Source: an uncultured Collinsella sp. (lineage in GTDB: Bacteria; Actinomycetota; Coriobacteriia; Coriobacteriales; Coriobacteriaceae). Taken from it: a stretch of 64,000 nt of DNA. Of the stretch, positions 26,452-33,908 are shown piece after piece (within the stretch, counting starts at the first letter, position 1; each line of letters opens with the position of its first letter). The DNA is taken from assembly GCA_900754525.1 (NCBI GenBank), contig CAAEDE010000029.1, forward strand, positions 1 to 64,000. The letters are read 5' to 3'. The notes beneath the pieces were generated by a model. That model did no database searches, had not been told where the DNA came from, and was given only the letters and a program-made list of their open reading frames with translations. A program made the translations under genes and the position numbers.

Positions 26452-27612
26452 ATGTCGGATTCGCCTAATTTTTTGACCTATGCCCAGACGGCGTTTGATC
26501 CGTTTGAGGAGCGGCCGTTCTGCGCGGTGGATAGCCTGGTCTTTGCGTGGTTGTCCTATTTGCGTTTGCCGGGTGATATGGCGGAGCTGACGAACTGGCA
26601 GGGTCTAGACGTCCGCGAGCTGCTGCGTGCCGAGTGCTACCGGGACATGATTGACGACTTGTGGGACCCAGAGGGGAGCAGGGCCTTGCTGGAGGCTGTG
26701 GCAGCAAGCCCTCGCTACCGTGGCGTGCACGTTTGCGGCTATCGTGCCGTGAGCGATGTGGTGGCGACAGAGCAGTTTGCAGCCATGGCGTTCCGGTTTC
26801 CGGCGGGGTTTAGTTATCTTTCCTTCCGGGGGACCGACAGCACGATTGTGGGCTGGAAAGAGGACTTTAACATGGCGTTCCGGTGTCCTGTGCCGGCCCA
26901 GGAATCCGCGGCGCGTTATGTAGACGAGGCGGCGGATGCGATTGACGGGCCGCTTTTGTGCGGAGGTCATTCCAAGGGTGGAAACCTTGCGGTGTACGGT
27001 GCGGCGATGTGCCCCGATGTCGCCCGTGAGCGAATCGAACGGGCGTATTCCCATGATGGTCCGGGCTTCGTCGAGGAGTTTCTGAGCGGCAACGCCTTCG
27101 CCGATCTATCCGGTCGAATCGACAAGACGCTACCTCGGTCGTCGATCTTTGGCATGATGTTCGAGACACAGGAGGACTATGCCATCGTTGAGAGCACCGA
27201 GTTCAGCCTGCTACAGCACAATCCCTTTAGCTGGGTGGTTGATGGTCGCGACTTCGTGTACTGTGAGCGCCTGTCCGCCGGTGCTCGATACGTTGATGGC
27301 TCCATTCGCGAGATGCTGCTTGCGGTGTCGCCTAGCGAGCGCGAGCGTTTTGTAGATGCGTTGTTCTCCGTGCTTGAGGCTACGGGTGCTGAGCGGTTTG
27401 CGGATATCGCTGGGAATCTGCGCGAGAGCCTGCCCGTGATGCTCCAGGCTGCACAAGGCTTTGACAAGGATACGCGACGCTTTGTCTCGCAGACTATCGT
27501 TGCGATTCTTAAGTGTGCGCTTCTGCCCAAACGTCCCCAGATCGACATGCCCGCTGCCGGCAAGAGCTTGGCAGAACAGCTCGAGGCTTGGCAGTCCGAG
27601 CTCCTGCGCTAA
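26452..27612 (+). CDS. Mbeg1-like (DUF2974) alpha/beta hydrolase
   Basis: A 386-residue predicted lipase-like protein of the Mbeg1-like/DUF2974 family. The nucleophile elbow GHSKGGNLAVYGA is near residue 168. The upstream SYLSFRGTDSTIVGWKEDFNM resembles the oxyanion region of class 3 lipases. No signal peptide is seen, so it is cytosolic or peripheral. The ATG at 26452 has GGGAGGG upstream. It is bracketed by two direct copies of a 33-base palindromic repeat. Confidence 0.83.
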   Translation: MSDSPNFLTYAQTAFDPFEERPFCAVDSLVFAWLSYLRLPGDMAELTNWQGLDVRELLRAECYRDMIDDLWDPEGSRALLEAVAASPRYRGVHVCGYRAVSDVVATEQFAAMAFRFPAGFSYLSFRGTDSTIVGWKEDFNMAFRCPVPAQESAARYVDEAADAIDGPLLCGGHSKGGNLAVYGAAMCPDVARERIERAYSHDGPGFVEEFLSGNAFADLSGRIDKTLPRSSIFGMMFETQEDYAIVESTEFSLLQHNPFSWVVDGRDFVYCERLSAGARYVDGSIREMLLAVSPSERERFVDALFSVLEATGAERFADIAGNLRESLPVMLQAAQGFDKDTRRFVSQTIVAILKCALLPKRPQIDMPAAGKSLAEQLEAWQSELLR

Positions 27613-27615
27613 CCA

Positions 27616-27648
27616 TTGGTGCAAAGCAACCTGTCCCCGATGCACCAA
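27616..27648. repeat. TTGGTGCA palindromic repeat, copy 2
   Basis: A 33-base element with ends TTGGTGCA and TGCACCAA around core AACCTGTCCCC. It matches copy 1 at all but about five positions. The core word AACCTGTCCC also appears on the minus strand near 43065-43077. Confidence 0.7.
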
Positions 27649-27723
27649 TCTTCGATGCGCCTGGGGCGGGATCGACCGCTATACTGGTTCGTGCCGAAAT
27701 CGATCTAGAACGGAATGCCGTAT

Positions 27724-28728
27724 ATGAAAATCAATCACGCGATTCTGCATATCCTGGACTTTGACTCTGCCGTCAACGTCATGAGCCAGCGCGAGCTCGA
27801 TATCGAGAGCCGTACCGTCCGCAATTTCGTAACCACGCATCTGCGCCGCGCACGCACCTCGGCCGACAATAAACGCGCCACGTTTGCCGAGAACTCCGCA
27901 TTCGGCGGCGAGCTCAAGGGCTATTTCTTTGGCGAGCGCGAGTTCGTGGACCTGTCGCAGCAGATTGCGGAGTTTATCTCTTCCGAGCTCACCAAAGCCG
28001 AGAAAGCCGAGTCCACCGACGTGCTCGTGGCCGATTTTGACGACGATGAGGATGCCCGCTGGTTTGCCGTGATGCTGCTGGGCTCCAAGCAGGCTTTTAT
28101 GCACGAAGTGGGCCGCGAGGAGGGGGAGGTGCGCAACGACATCGCGCGCCACTACGCCATTCTGCCGAACCCCTCGCAAAAGGTGCCGAGCTATGCCATC
28201 GTGCGCGCGAGCACCATGGAGATCGGCTATGTGGACAAGAAACGCAAGATCGCCGGCGAGGACCGTATGCTTATCCCCGATGGCCTGCTGCAGTGCGACA
28301 CGGGCGTATCGGGCAAGGAGGTCATCGACACCGTGACGCGTGTGGTCGAGGAAGTCGCCGAGGAGCACGGTGCCAACACGGCCGTGGCGCTCGCCAAGGT
28401 TAAGGCCGCTGTGGCCGAGAAGGTCGAGGATGACGAGGAGCTGCCGCCTTGGGATATCGTCGATGAGGTCTTTGAGGACGAGCCGGTCATCAAGGAAAGC
28501 GTGCGTGCGGCGCTGACCGAGGAGAAGGTGCCTGAGCGTGTGCCCGTGGAGCGCAAACAGGTCGAGCGCGCGGCCGTGCGCAATCATAAGATTCGTACCG
28601 ACACGGGTATCGAGATCAGCTTCCCGGCCGAGATGGGTTCGAATTCCGAGTACATTGAGTTCGTTAATGAGCCCAACGGCCTCATCTCTATCGAGCTAAA
28701 AAACATCGGGTCAATTGAGAATCGATAG
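27724..28728 (+). CDS. Nucleoid-associated protein (NdpA/YejK family)
   Basis: A 334-residue protein of the 37-kDa nucleoid-associated family. MKINHAILHILDFDS at the N terminus and FAVMLLGSKQAFMHEV near 120 are family landmarks, and the acidic central part and C-terminal beta domain are present. In E. coli, YejK binds DNA and modulates topoisomerases. The start could be 27715 or 27724; 27724 gives better spacing from GGA and the family N terminus. No operon partner is evident. Confidence 0.85.
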   Translation: MKINHAILHILDFDSAVNVMSQRELDIESRTVRNFVTTHLRRARTSADNKRATFAENSAFGGELKGYFFGEREFVDLSQQIAEFISSELTKAEKAESTDVLVADFDDDEDARWFAVMLLGSKQAFMHEVGREEGEVRNDIARHYAILPNPSQKVPSYAIVRASTMEIGYVDKKRKIAGEDRMLIPDGLLQCDTGVSGKEVIDTVTRVVEEVAEEHGANTAVALAKVKAAVAEKVEDDEELPPWDIVDEVFEDEPVIKESVRAALTEEKVPERVPVERKQVERAAVRNHKIRTDTGIEISFPAEMGSNSEYIEFVNEPNGLISIELKNIGSIENR

Positions 28729-28755
28729 GGCTTTTTTCTTTCGAATAAAAGTCTG

Positions 28756-28789
28756 GATTATATTTTGAAGTATACTTTGAAATATAATC
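28756..28789. promoter_or_regulatory. Nested palindromic operator of the toxin-antitoxin pair
   Basis: The outer arms GATTATATTT/AAATATAATC are perfect, and the centre AAGTATACTT is itself a perfect palindrome, with TG on both sides. A TATAAT sequence (28783-28788) lies inside the right arm, so a bound complex would block the promoter. It is 24 bases before the antitoxin start. Confidence 0.75.
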
Positions 28790-28812
28790 GAGATTATTTT
28801 TTGGAGGTCAAA

Positions 28813-29163
28813 ATGTCCCCACTTGTTCTGGAAAAACCGGTGTTTACAAAAGACCAGGTTGTTTCGGCTACCGAAGCAAGCAAGTCTTTATCTGCCATTC
28901 GTAAACGCGCAAAACGCGCACCACAGTTCATTGCCGATCATAACGATATCGATACCGTGATTATCGACTATGCCGCCTATGAGGAAATGTACGGTGCGCT
29001 GCAGTATCTGCACGAACTTGAGATAAATCGCATCGCTGCGGATCGAGTCAAGCATGGTCCGCATGAATTTGTTCCGTTTGAGGACGCCCTAACTACCGAG
29101 GAGCTCGCGGAGTTTGAATCGATGGATCCGGACGCGATCCCCGATGAGGATCTTTTCGAATGA
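28813..29163 (+). CDS. Type II antitoxin, Phd/RelB-like
   Basis: A 116-residue protein. Residues about 12-60 resemble the Phd/YefM DNA-binding fold (VVSATEASKSLSAIRKRAKRAPQFI, then DTVIIDYAAYEEMYGAL). The C-terminal half is acidic (EELAEFESMDPDAIPDEDLFE), as expected for the toxin-neutralising tail. Strong GGAGG upstream. It overlaps the toxin gene by four bases (ATGA). The region is AT-rich compared with neighbours, suggesting acquisition. Confidence 0.82.
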   Translation: MSPLVLEKPVFTKDQVVSATEASKSLSAIRKRAKRAPQFIADHNDIDTVIIDYAAYEEMYGALQYLHELEINRIAADRVKHGPHEFVPFEDALTTEELAEFESMDPDAIPDEDLFE

Positions 29164-29504
29164 GTGGGCATTTTGTCGTCGGCTTTTTGAATCGAGACGT
29201 CGAGAAGGAATATCAAAAACTAGATGGATCTCAGCGAAGACTCGTCCGTATTGCAGTCGCGAAATTAAAGACGCGCGCTGATGAAATTGGAACGCCGCTT
29301 CACGGTGAGCTCGCCGGCTGCAAAAAGATCAAATGGCGGAATGCAGGACTCCGAATGGTTTTTCGAATCCGGGAGGACGGAACGGTTGAGATTGCCGAGA
29401 TCGTGGCAATAGGGCGGCGCGACCGTTCCGAGGTCTATAAGACGGCCGCAGGGCGCCTGTCAAAGCGACCCGCCATGGTTGAATACGACGGAACCCTGAG
29501 ATGA
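29160..29504 (+). CDS. RelE/ParE superfamily toxin
   Basis: A 114-residue basic protein with the RelE-type fold: EKEYQKLDGSQRRLVRIAVAKL helix, then GTPLHGELAGCKKIKWRNAGLRMVFRI, the strand region carrying Lys and Arg residues used for mRNA cleavage in RelE relatives. It would inhibit translation when the antitoxin is degraded. Coupled to the antitoxin by ATGA overlap and closed by a strong terminator. Confidence 0.85.
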   Translation: MSGHFVVGFLNRDVEKEYQKLDGSQRRLVRIAVAKLKTRADEIGTPLHGELAGCKKIKWRNAGLRMVFRIREDGTVEIAEIVAIGRRDRSEVYKTAAGRLSKRPAMVEYDGTLR

Positions 29505-29506
29505 TG

Positions 29507-29545
29507 AAGGCCGAAGCCTCGGACGAGGGCTTCGGCCTTTTTACT
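29507..29545 (+). terminator. Terminator of the toxin-antitoxin operon
   Basis: AAGGCCGAAGCC pairs perfectly with GGCTTCGGCCTT and is followed by TTTTTA. Confidence 0.85.
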
Positions 29546-29589
29546 TGGGGCTTAATCACGCTACTGGTTTAGCATACGTCAGCGAAAAT

Positions 29590-29724
29590 GCCCCAGAGCG
29601 AGCAAGGTGACGTGAAAGAGGAGGGCATTGACCTTCTGGTCATGCCCGACGATTGAACGTCAGATTGCCGCTCTGGGGCGTTTGCAGCGTCGACCTGTTA
29701 CGCGGTTTGTCAAAACCGCGTAAC
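29590..29724 (-). repeat. Structured 3' element, copy 2
   Basis: Read on the minus strand it begins two bases after the dapH stop. The GTTACGCGGTTT/AAACCGCGTAAC hairpin (29697-29724) comes first, then the linker TCGACGCTGC also seen in copy 1, then a 90-nt hairpin (29590-29679) closed by GCCCCAGAGCG/CGCTCTGGGGC. Stems differ in sequence from copy 1 but pair perfectly, while the internal loops are kept. Confidence 0.8.
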
Positions 29725-29726
29725 TA

Positions 29727-30446
29727 TTAGAGCTGGCGCAGGCCTTCCTCGAGACCGGTCTTGCTGTTGGTCTTCTCGTCGCGCATCTTGATGACGCGGG
29801 CGGGGACACCGGCCACGACGGCGCCGGCGGGGACATCCTCGACGCACACGGCGCCGGCGGCAACGACAGCGCCCTTGCCTACGTGCACGCCCTCCAGGAC
29901 CACGGCGTTGGCGCCGATCATGACATCGTCCTCGATGATGACGGGCGTGGCGCTGGCGGGCTCCACAACGCCTGCCAGCACGGTGCCGGCGCCGATGTGG
30001 CAGTTCTTGCCCACGGTGGCGCGGCCGCCCAGCACGGCGCCCATATCAATCATGGAGCCTTCGCCAATGACGGAGCCGATGTTGATGATGGCACCCATCA
30101 TGATGACGGCGCGATCGCCGATCTCGACGCGGTCACGGATGATCGCGCCCGGCTCGATGCGGGCGTTGATGCCCTTAAGGTCGAGCATGGGCACGGCAGA
30201 GTTGCGGCAGTCATTCTCGACATCGTAGTAGTCGATGGAGTCGGCATTGGCATCGAGGATGGCCTTGAGCTCATCCCAGTCGCCAAAGACGGTCTTGCCG
30301 CGACGGCCGCCGTAGACATGTGCGTCGCCCCAGGCAACCTTCATGCCGGGCTTCTCGCGCACGTACAGCTTGACAGGTGTCTTTTTGGGCGCGGTGGCGA
30401 TGTAGTTGATAATCTCCTGGGCATCCATCTCGGCTGCGTTACTCAT
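29727..30446 (-). CDS. dapH: Tetrahydrodipicolinate N-acetyltransferase
   Basis: A 239-residue hexapeptide-repeat acyltransferase that acetylates tetrahydrodipicolinate in the acetyl branch of diaminopimelate/lysine synthesis. Residues about 1-85 are the DapH N-terminal domain (MDAQEIINYIATAPKKTPVKLY), and residues about 90-220 are left-handed beta-helix repeats (ARIEPGAIIRD, VMMGAII-type turns). This N domain and length fit DapH rather than the longer succinyl-type DapD. AAAGGAG precedes the start. Last gene of the lysA-dapA-dapB-dapH unit. Confidence 0.92.
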   Translation of the reverse strand: MSNAAEMDAQEIINYIATAPKKTPVKLYVREKPGMKVAWGDAHVYGGRRGKTVFGDWDELKAILDANADSIDYYDVENDCRNSAVPMLDLKGINARIEPGAIIRDRVEIGDRAVIMMGAIINIGSVIGEGSMIDMGAVLGGRATVGKNCHIGAGTVLAGVVEPASATPVIIEDDVMIGANAVVLEGVHVGKGAVVAAGAVCVEDVPAGAVVAGVPARVIKMRDEKTNSKTGLEEGLRQL

Positions 30447-30485
30447 ATGCTGTTTCTCCTTTGCGTGGATACGGTTGATACCTGG

Positions 30486-31226
30486 TTAGGCAAACATGAC
30501 CTGGTCGAAGGTGTAGAAGCCGGGGTCGCGGGTGACGAGCTTCTGGGCGGCGGCCAGGGCGCCGTTGACGAAGATCTGACGGCTCGTGGCGCGGTGGGTG
30601 AGCGTGACCTCCTCGTCCTGGCCAAAGAAACTCACTTCGTGGACGCCGGCGACAGTGCCACCGCGCAGCGAGTGCATGCCGATCTCCTTGGGATCGCGCG
30701 CGCCGCACATGCCCTCGCGTCCGTAGACGGGGTGGTAGCCTGTCTCGGGCTCGGCCTCGACTATGGCGTCGAGCAGCAGCTTGGCGGTACCGCTGGGGGC
30801 GTCGACCTTTTGGTTGTGGTGCGTCTCGACGATTTCGCAGTCAAAGCCGGGCAGCTCGCGTGTAGCCTGCGCTACCAGATGGCGCAGGGCTGCGATACCG
30901 ATGGAGTAATTGCCCGAGTGCATAACGCGGGTGTTCTGGCCCAGCTCACGCAGGCGGTCCATCTGCTCGGGGGTGTAGCCTGTGGTGCCTGAGACCAATG
31001 CCGCGCCCGTGCGCTCGACATAGGCGACGACGGCGTCGAAGGTCGCGACGTTCGAGAAGTCGATAATAACATCGGCAGCCGGTGCGTTCTCGAGCTTGCT
31101 CAAATCGAAGCCAATCTGGGCCACGATATCAAAAACGGATTGACCGGCGGCGTCGACAACGCCCTCGGCGGTGGTGCGGATGAGCGAGCCCATGCGGCCC
31201 GTTCCCATAATGACGGTCTTAATCAA
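30486..31226 (-). CDS. dapB: 4-hydroxy-tetrahydrodipicolinate reductase
   Basis: A 246-residue NAD(P)H-dependent reductase. The nucleotide loop MGTGRMGSLIRT is at 7-18, the catalytic ALRHLVAQATRELPGFDCEIVETHHNQKVDAPSGTA region has the E-HHxxK signature, and the oligomer-forming C terminus is intact. It begins with TTG at 31226, overlapping the dapA stop by eight bases with AAGGGGG suitably placed; an ATG six codons in would cut the first beta strand. Confidence 0.93.
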   Translation of the reverse strand: MIKTVIMGTGRMGSLIRTTAEGVVDAAGQSVFDIVAQIGFDLSKLENAPAADVIIDFSNVATFDAVVAYVERTGAALVSGTTGYTPEQMDRLRELGQNTRVMHSGNYSIGIAALRHLVAQATRELPGFDCEIVETHHNQKVDAPSGTAKLLLDAIVEAEPETGYHPVYGREGMCGARDPKEIGMHSLRGGTVAGVHEVSFFGQDEEVTLTHRATSRQIFVNGALAAAQKLVTRDPGFYTFDQVMFA

Positions 31227-32109
31227 GCAGACCAGCCCCCTTCAGAGCATCGGTAAGTGCAGAGCGCGTGTCGTCTGCCATGGGGCACAGCGGCATGCGG
31301 TAGTTTGCCTCGATCATACCCATCTGGGCGAGCGCCTCTTTGACGGGGATGGGGTTGACCTCACTAAAGAGGGCATTGATGAGCGGCTGGCCAGCAATTT
31401 GGATATCGCGGGCACGCGCCACGTCACCGTCCAAATAGGCGCGGCACATGTCATGCACGAGATGCGGCTGCACGTCTGCCCACACGCTGATGGTGCCCGA
31501 GGCGCCCAGGCTCATGAGCGGCACGGTAAGCGCGTCCTCGCCCGAGTACATGCGGAAGTCGTCTGACAGCAGGTGGGCGATCTTGGCCGCGTGGGCGACG
31601 TTGCCCGAGGCCTCCTTAATACCCATGATGTTGGGGTGCGCGGCCAGGCGCTCTACGTTGCGCTCGCTGATACCGCAGCCGCAGCGGCCGGGGATGTTGT
31701 ACAGGATGCAGGGGATGTCCACGGCATCGGCGACGGTCTTAAAGTGCTGATAGATACCCTCTTCGTTGGACTTATTGTAGTAGGGGGTGATGATCAGCAG
31801 GCCGTCGGCTCCCAAGCCCTGGTAGGTGAGCGACTTGGTGAGCATGGTTTGCGTGGAGTTGGAGCCCGAGCCGGCGATGACGGGGACGCGTCCTGCAACA
31901 TGCTTGACCACGGCGGCGACGACGGAGTTGTCCTCGTCGTCGGTCATCGTGGCGCTCTCGCCGGTGGTGCCCAGGGTGAGGATGGCGTCGGTGCCGTTTT
32001 GCAGGTGGAAATCGATAAGGCGCTCGAGTGCGTCAAAGTCGACACTGCCATCCTTTTTAAACGGCGTGACGAGGGCGACGATTGAGCCCTCGAGATTGCG
32101 GATGTCCAT
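31219..32109 (-). CDS. dapA: 4-hydroxy-tetrahydrodipicolinate synthase (DapA part, internal start)
   Basis: The DapA section of the fused frame, 296 residues if started at ATG 32109, which has AAGGAG six bases upstream. It condenses pyruvate with aspartate semialdehyde. Landmarks are TLGTTGESATM (about 44-54), the tyrosine of YNIPGRCG and the Schiff-base lysine in GIKEASG. It is the standard length for a free DapA, so internal initiation is likely to give a separate enzyme in addition to, or instead of, the fusion. Ends overlapping dapB. Confidence 0.85.
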   Translation of the reverse strand: MDIRNLEGSIVALVTPFKKDGSVDFDALERLIDFHLQNGTDAILTLGTTGESATMTDDEDNSVVAAVVKHVAGRVPVIAGSGSNSTQTMLTKSLTYQGLGADGLLIITPYYNKSNEEGIYQHFKTVADAVDIPCILYNIPGRCGCGISERNVERLAAHPNIMGIKEASGNVAHAAKIAHLLSDDFRMYSGEDALTVPLMSLGASGTISVWADVQPHLVHDMCRAYLDGDVARARDIQIAGQPLINALFSEVNPIPVKEALAQMGMIEANYRMPLCPMADDTRSALTDALKGAGLLD

Positions 32110-33528
32110 GTTCTTCTCCTTCGCGTCCGCGATCTGGATGCGTTTGTTCCATTGGGCGGCGACTGCCAGGCGCTCGTCTTGGGCGCGGCGGCGGGCACTT
32201 TCGGCGCGCGACCTGGCCAGCAGCTCGCGGCCGCACGGCAGCACGTCGAGCGTGGCAAAGTAATCGCCCGGGCGCTCGGCGCGGCGGATGAGGTCGGCCG
32301 CGCCATCGGGGCGCAGCAGGACCTCGGCCGAGCGCAGCCGTCCGTTGTAGTTGTAGCCCATGGAGTAGCCATGCGCACCGGTATCGTGGATTACAAGCAG
32401 GTCACCCATGTCGATATGCGGCAGCTTGCGATCGATAGCGAACTTGTCGTTGTTCTCGCATAGGTTGCCCGTGATGTCATAGGTGTTCGTGACGGGCGCT
32501 GTGGCCTTGTCGGCGCCGCCCGGCTGACCCATCACTGTGATGTGGTGGTAAGCGCCATACATGGCAGGGCGGATCAGATCGACGGCACTGGCGTCCACGC
32601 CGATATAGTCCTTATAGATCTGCTTCTCGTGGATGGCCTTGGTGACCAGGCAGCCGTAGGGCCCCATCATAAAGCGGCCCATCTCGGTGCAGATGGCCAC
32701 ATCGCCCATGCCGGCGGGAACCAGGATCTCGTCGTATGCCGCGTGTACTCCCTCGCCGATGGCGCGAATGTCGTTGGCCTGCTGCTCGGGCAGGTAGGGG
32801 ATGCCGACGCCGCCGGACAGATTGATGAAGGCGACGTGTGCGCCGGTCTCGTGCTCCAGGCGTACGGCAAGCTCAAAGAGGATGCGCGCGAGCTTGGGGT
32901 AGTAGTCGTTGGTGACAGTGTTGCTGGCAAGGAATGCGTGGATGCCAAAGTCCTCGGCGCCCTTGGCCTTGAGCATGCGGAAGGCCTCGAAGAGCTGCTC
33001 GGTGGTCATGCCATATTTGGAGTCGCCCGGGTTGTCCATGATGCCGTTGGAGAGCTGGAACAGGCCGCCTGGATTAAAGCGGCAGCTGACCGTCTTGGGG
33101 ATGGGCCCCGCAACACGCTCAAAGAACTCAATGTGGCTGATGTCGTCAAAGTTGACGATGGCACCCAGCTTGTCGGCGAGCTCAAAGTCGGCAGCCGGCG
33201 TGTCGTTGGACGAGAACATGATGTCGTGTCCCGTGATACCCAGCGATCGGGCGATCATGAGCTCGGTATAGCTCGAGCAATCGCAGCCGCAGCCGTATTC
33301 GTTGAGAATGGAGATGAGCGCCGGGTTGGGGTTGGCCTTGACGGCAAAGTATTCCTTAAAGCCCGGGTTCCATGCAAAGGCGTCGCGCACTTCTTGCATG
33401 TTGCGGCGGATGCCCGCCTCGTCGTATAGATGAAACGGCGTGGGGAACTGCTCGACGATATGCTCGAGCGTCTCCTTGTCCACAAACGGCTGCTTGGCCG
33501 CATACGCCTCGTTGGGGGTCAATGCCAT
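31219..33528 (-). CDS. lysA-dapA: Diaminopimelate decarboxylase fused in frame to 4-hydroxy-tetrahydrodipicolinate synthase
   Basis: One uninterrupted 769-codon frame. Residues 1-428 are a complete fold-type III decarboxylase: PLP lysine in YFAVKANPN, SGGVGIPY, the GNLCENNDKF cysteine motif and the C terminus RRAERPGDYFATLD. Residues 429-473 are a basic, Ala-rich linker. Residues 474-769 are a complete DapA. LysA makes lysine from meso-DAP; DapA starts the same pathway. There is no stop between them, but AAGGAG before codon 474 allows DapA to be made alone. Preceded by a lysine riboswitch. Confidence 0.85.
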   Translation of the reverse strand: MALTPNEAYAAKQPFVDKETLEHIVEQFPTPFHLYDEAGIRRNMQEVRDAFAWNPGFKEYFAVKANPNPALISILNEYGCGCDCSSYTELMIARSLGITGHDIMFSSNDTPAADFELADKLGAIVNFDDISHIEFFERVAGPIPKTVSCRFNPGGLFQLSNGIMDNPGDSKYGMTTEQLFEAFRMLKAKGAEDFGIHAFLASNTVTNDYYPKLARILFELAVRLEHETGAHVAFINLSGGVGIPYLPEQQANDIRAIGEGVHAAYDEILVPAGMGDVAICTEMGRFMMGPYGCLVTKAIHEKQIYKDYIGVDASAVDLIRPAMYGAYHHITVMGQPGGADKATAPVTNTYDITGNLCENNDKFAIDRKLPHIDMGDLLVIHDTGAHGYSMGYNYNGRLRSAEVLLRPDGAADLIRRAERPGDYFATLDVLPCGRELLARSRAESARRRAQDERLAVAAQWNKRIQIADAKEKNMDIRNLEGSIVALVTPFKKDGSVDFDALERLIDFHLQNGTDAILTLGTTGESATMTDDEDNSVVAAVVKHVAGRVPVIAGSGSNSTQTMLTKSLTYQGLGADGLLIITPYYNKSNEEGIYQHFKTVADAVDIPCILYNIPGRCGCGISERNVERLAAHPNIMGIKEASGNVAHAAKIAHLLSDDFRMYSGEDALTVPLMSLGASGTISVWADVQPHLVHDMCRAYLDGDVARARDIQIAGQPLINALFSEVNPIPVKEALAQMGMIEANYRMPLCPMADDTRSALTDALKGAGLLD

Positions 33529-33596
33529 GTCCCGTAAACCTCGCTATCCAGACGGCGCCATCTGCGCATCGAATCCGCATAGCGTGGACCCAATGT

Positions 33597-33768
33597 CCGG
33601 ATAGCGCTCCCGCATTGCTGCAGACAGTCCTGCAGGTGTTTCCCGCAGGCCCACCAGGTTGTTCGTGCCTGAAAAACCCAGTTCGGCGGGTTTCGCCTCC
33701 CCGCGGGGTCAAAGCCTGCCGGCTCGCCCGCGGCTCTTCGTGCCCGCGCCTCTATCAAGTGGTAACGA
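33597..33768 (-). promoter_or_regulatory. Lysine riboswitch (L box)
   Basis: On the minus strand the leader shows the lysine aptamer landmarks in order: GATAGAGGCGC at the 5' end, CGAAGAG, a GGGGAGGCG...CGCCGAAC arm, a further CCTG-rich arm, GGACTGTC, a P5 stem with GCAA loop, and GGGAGCGCTATC closing P1 with GATAG. The 3' P1 strand (CGCTATCCGGAC) can also pair with GTCTGGATAGCG at about 33542-33553, right before the lysA start. No T-run follows, so control of translation is more likely than termination. Confidence 0.87.
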
Positions 33769-33908
33769 CCCTACCACGTTGCACTTTACCAAACAAGAGT
33801 ATTCGTATATAACGTTTAAAAAAATGCAGGGATATGCTGGAAACAAGGGCGTCACAATTCTGCATCACAATATTGTGTGAATGGATATGCCCCATGAAAG
33901 GATCCTTT

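Noticed and set aside
33529..33830. T-box leader upstream of lysA
   Set aside because: The conserved T-box sequence (AGGGTGGNACCGCG) is absent, whereas the lysine aptamer landmarks are all present in order.
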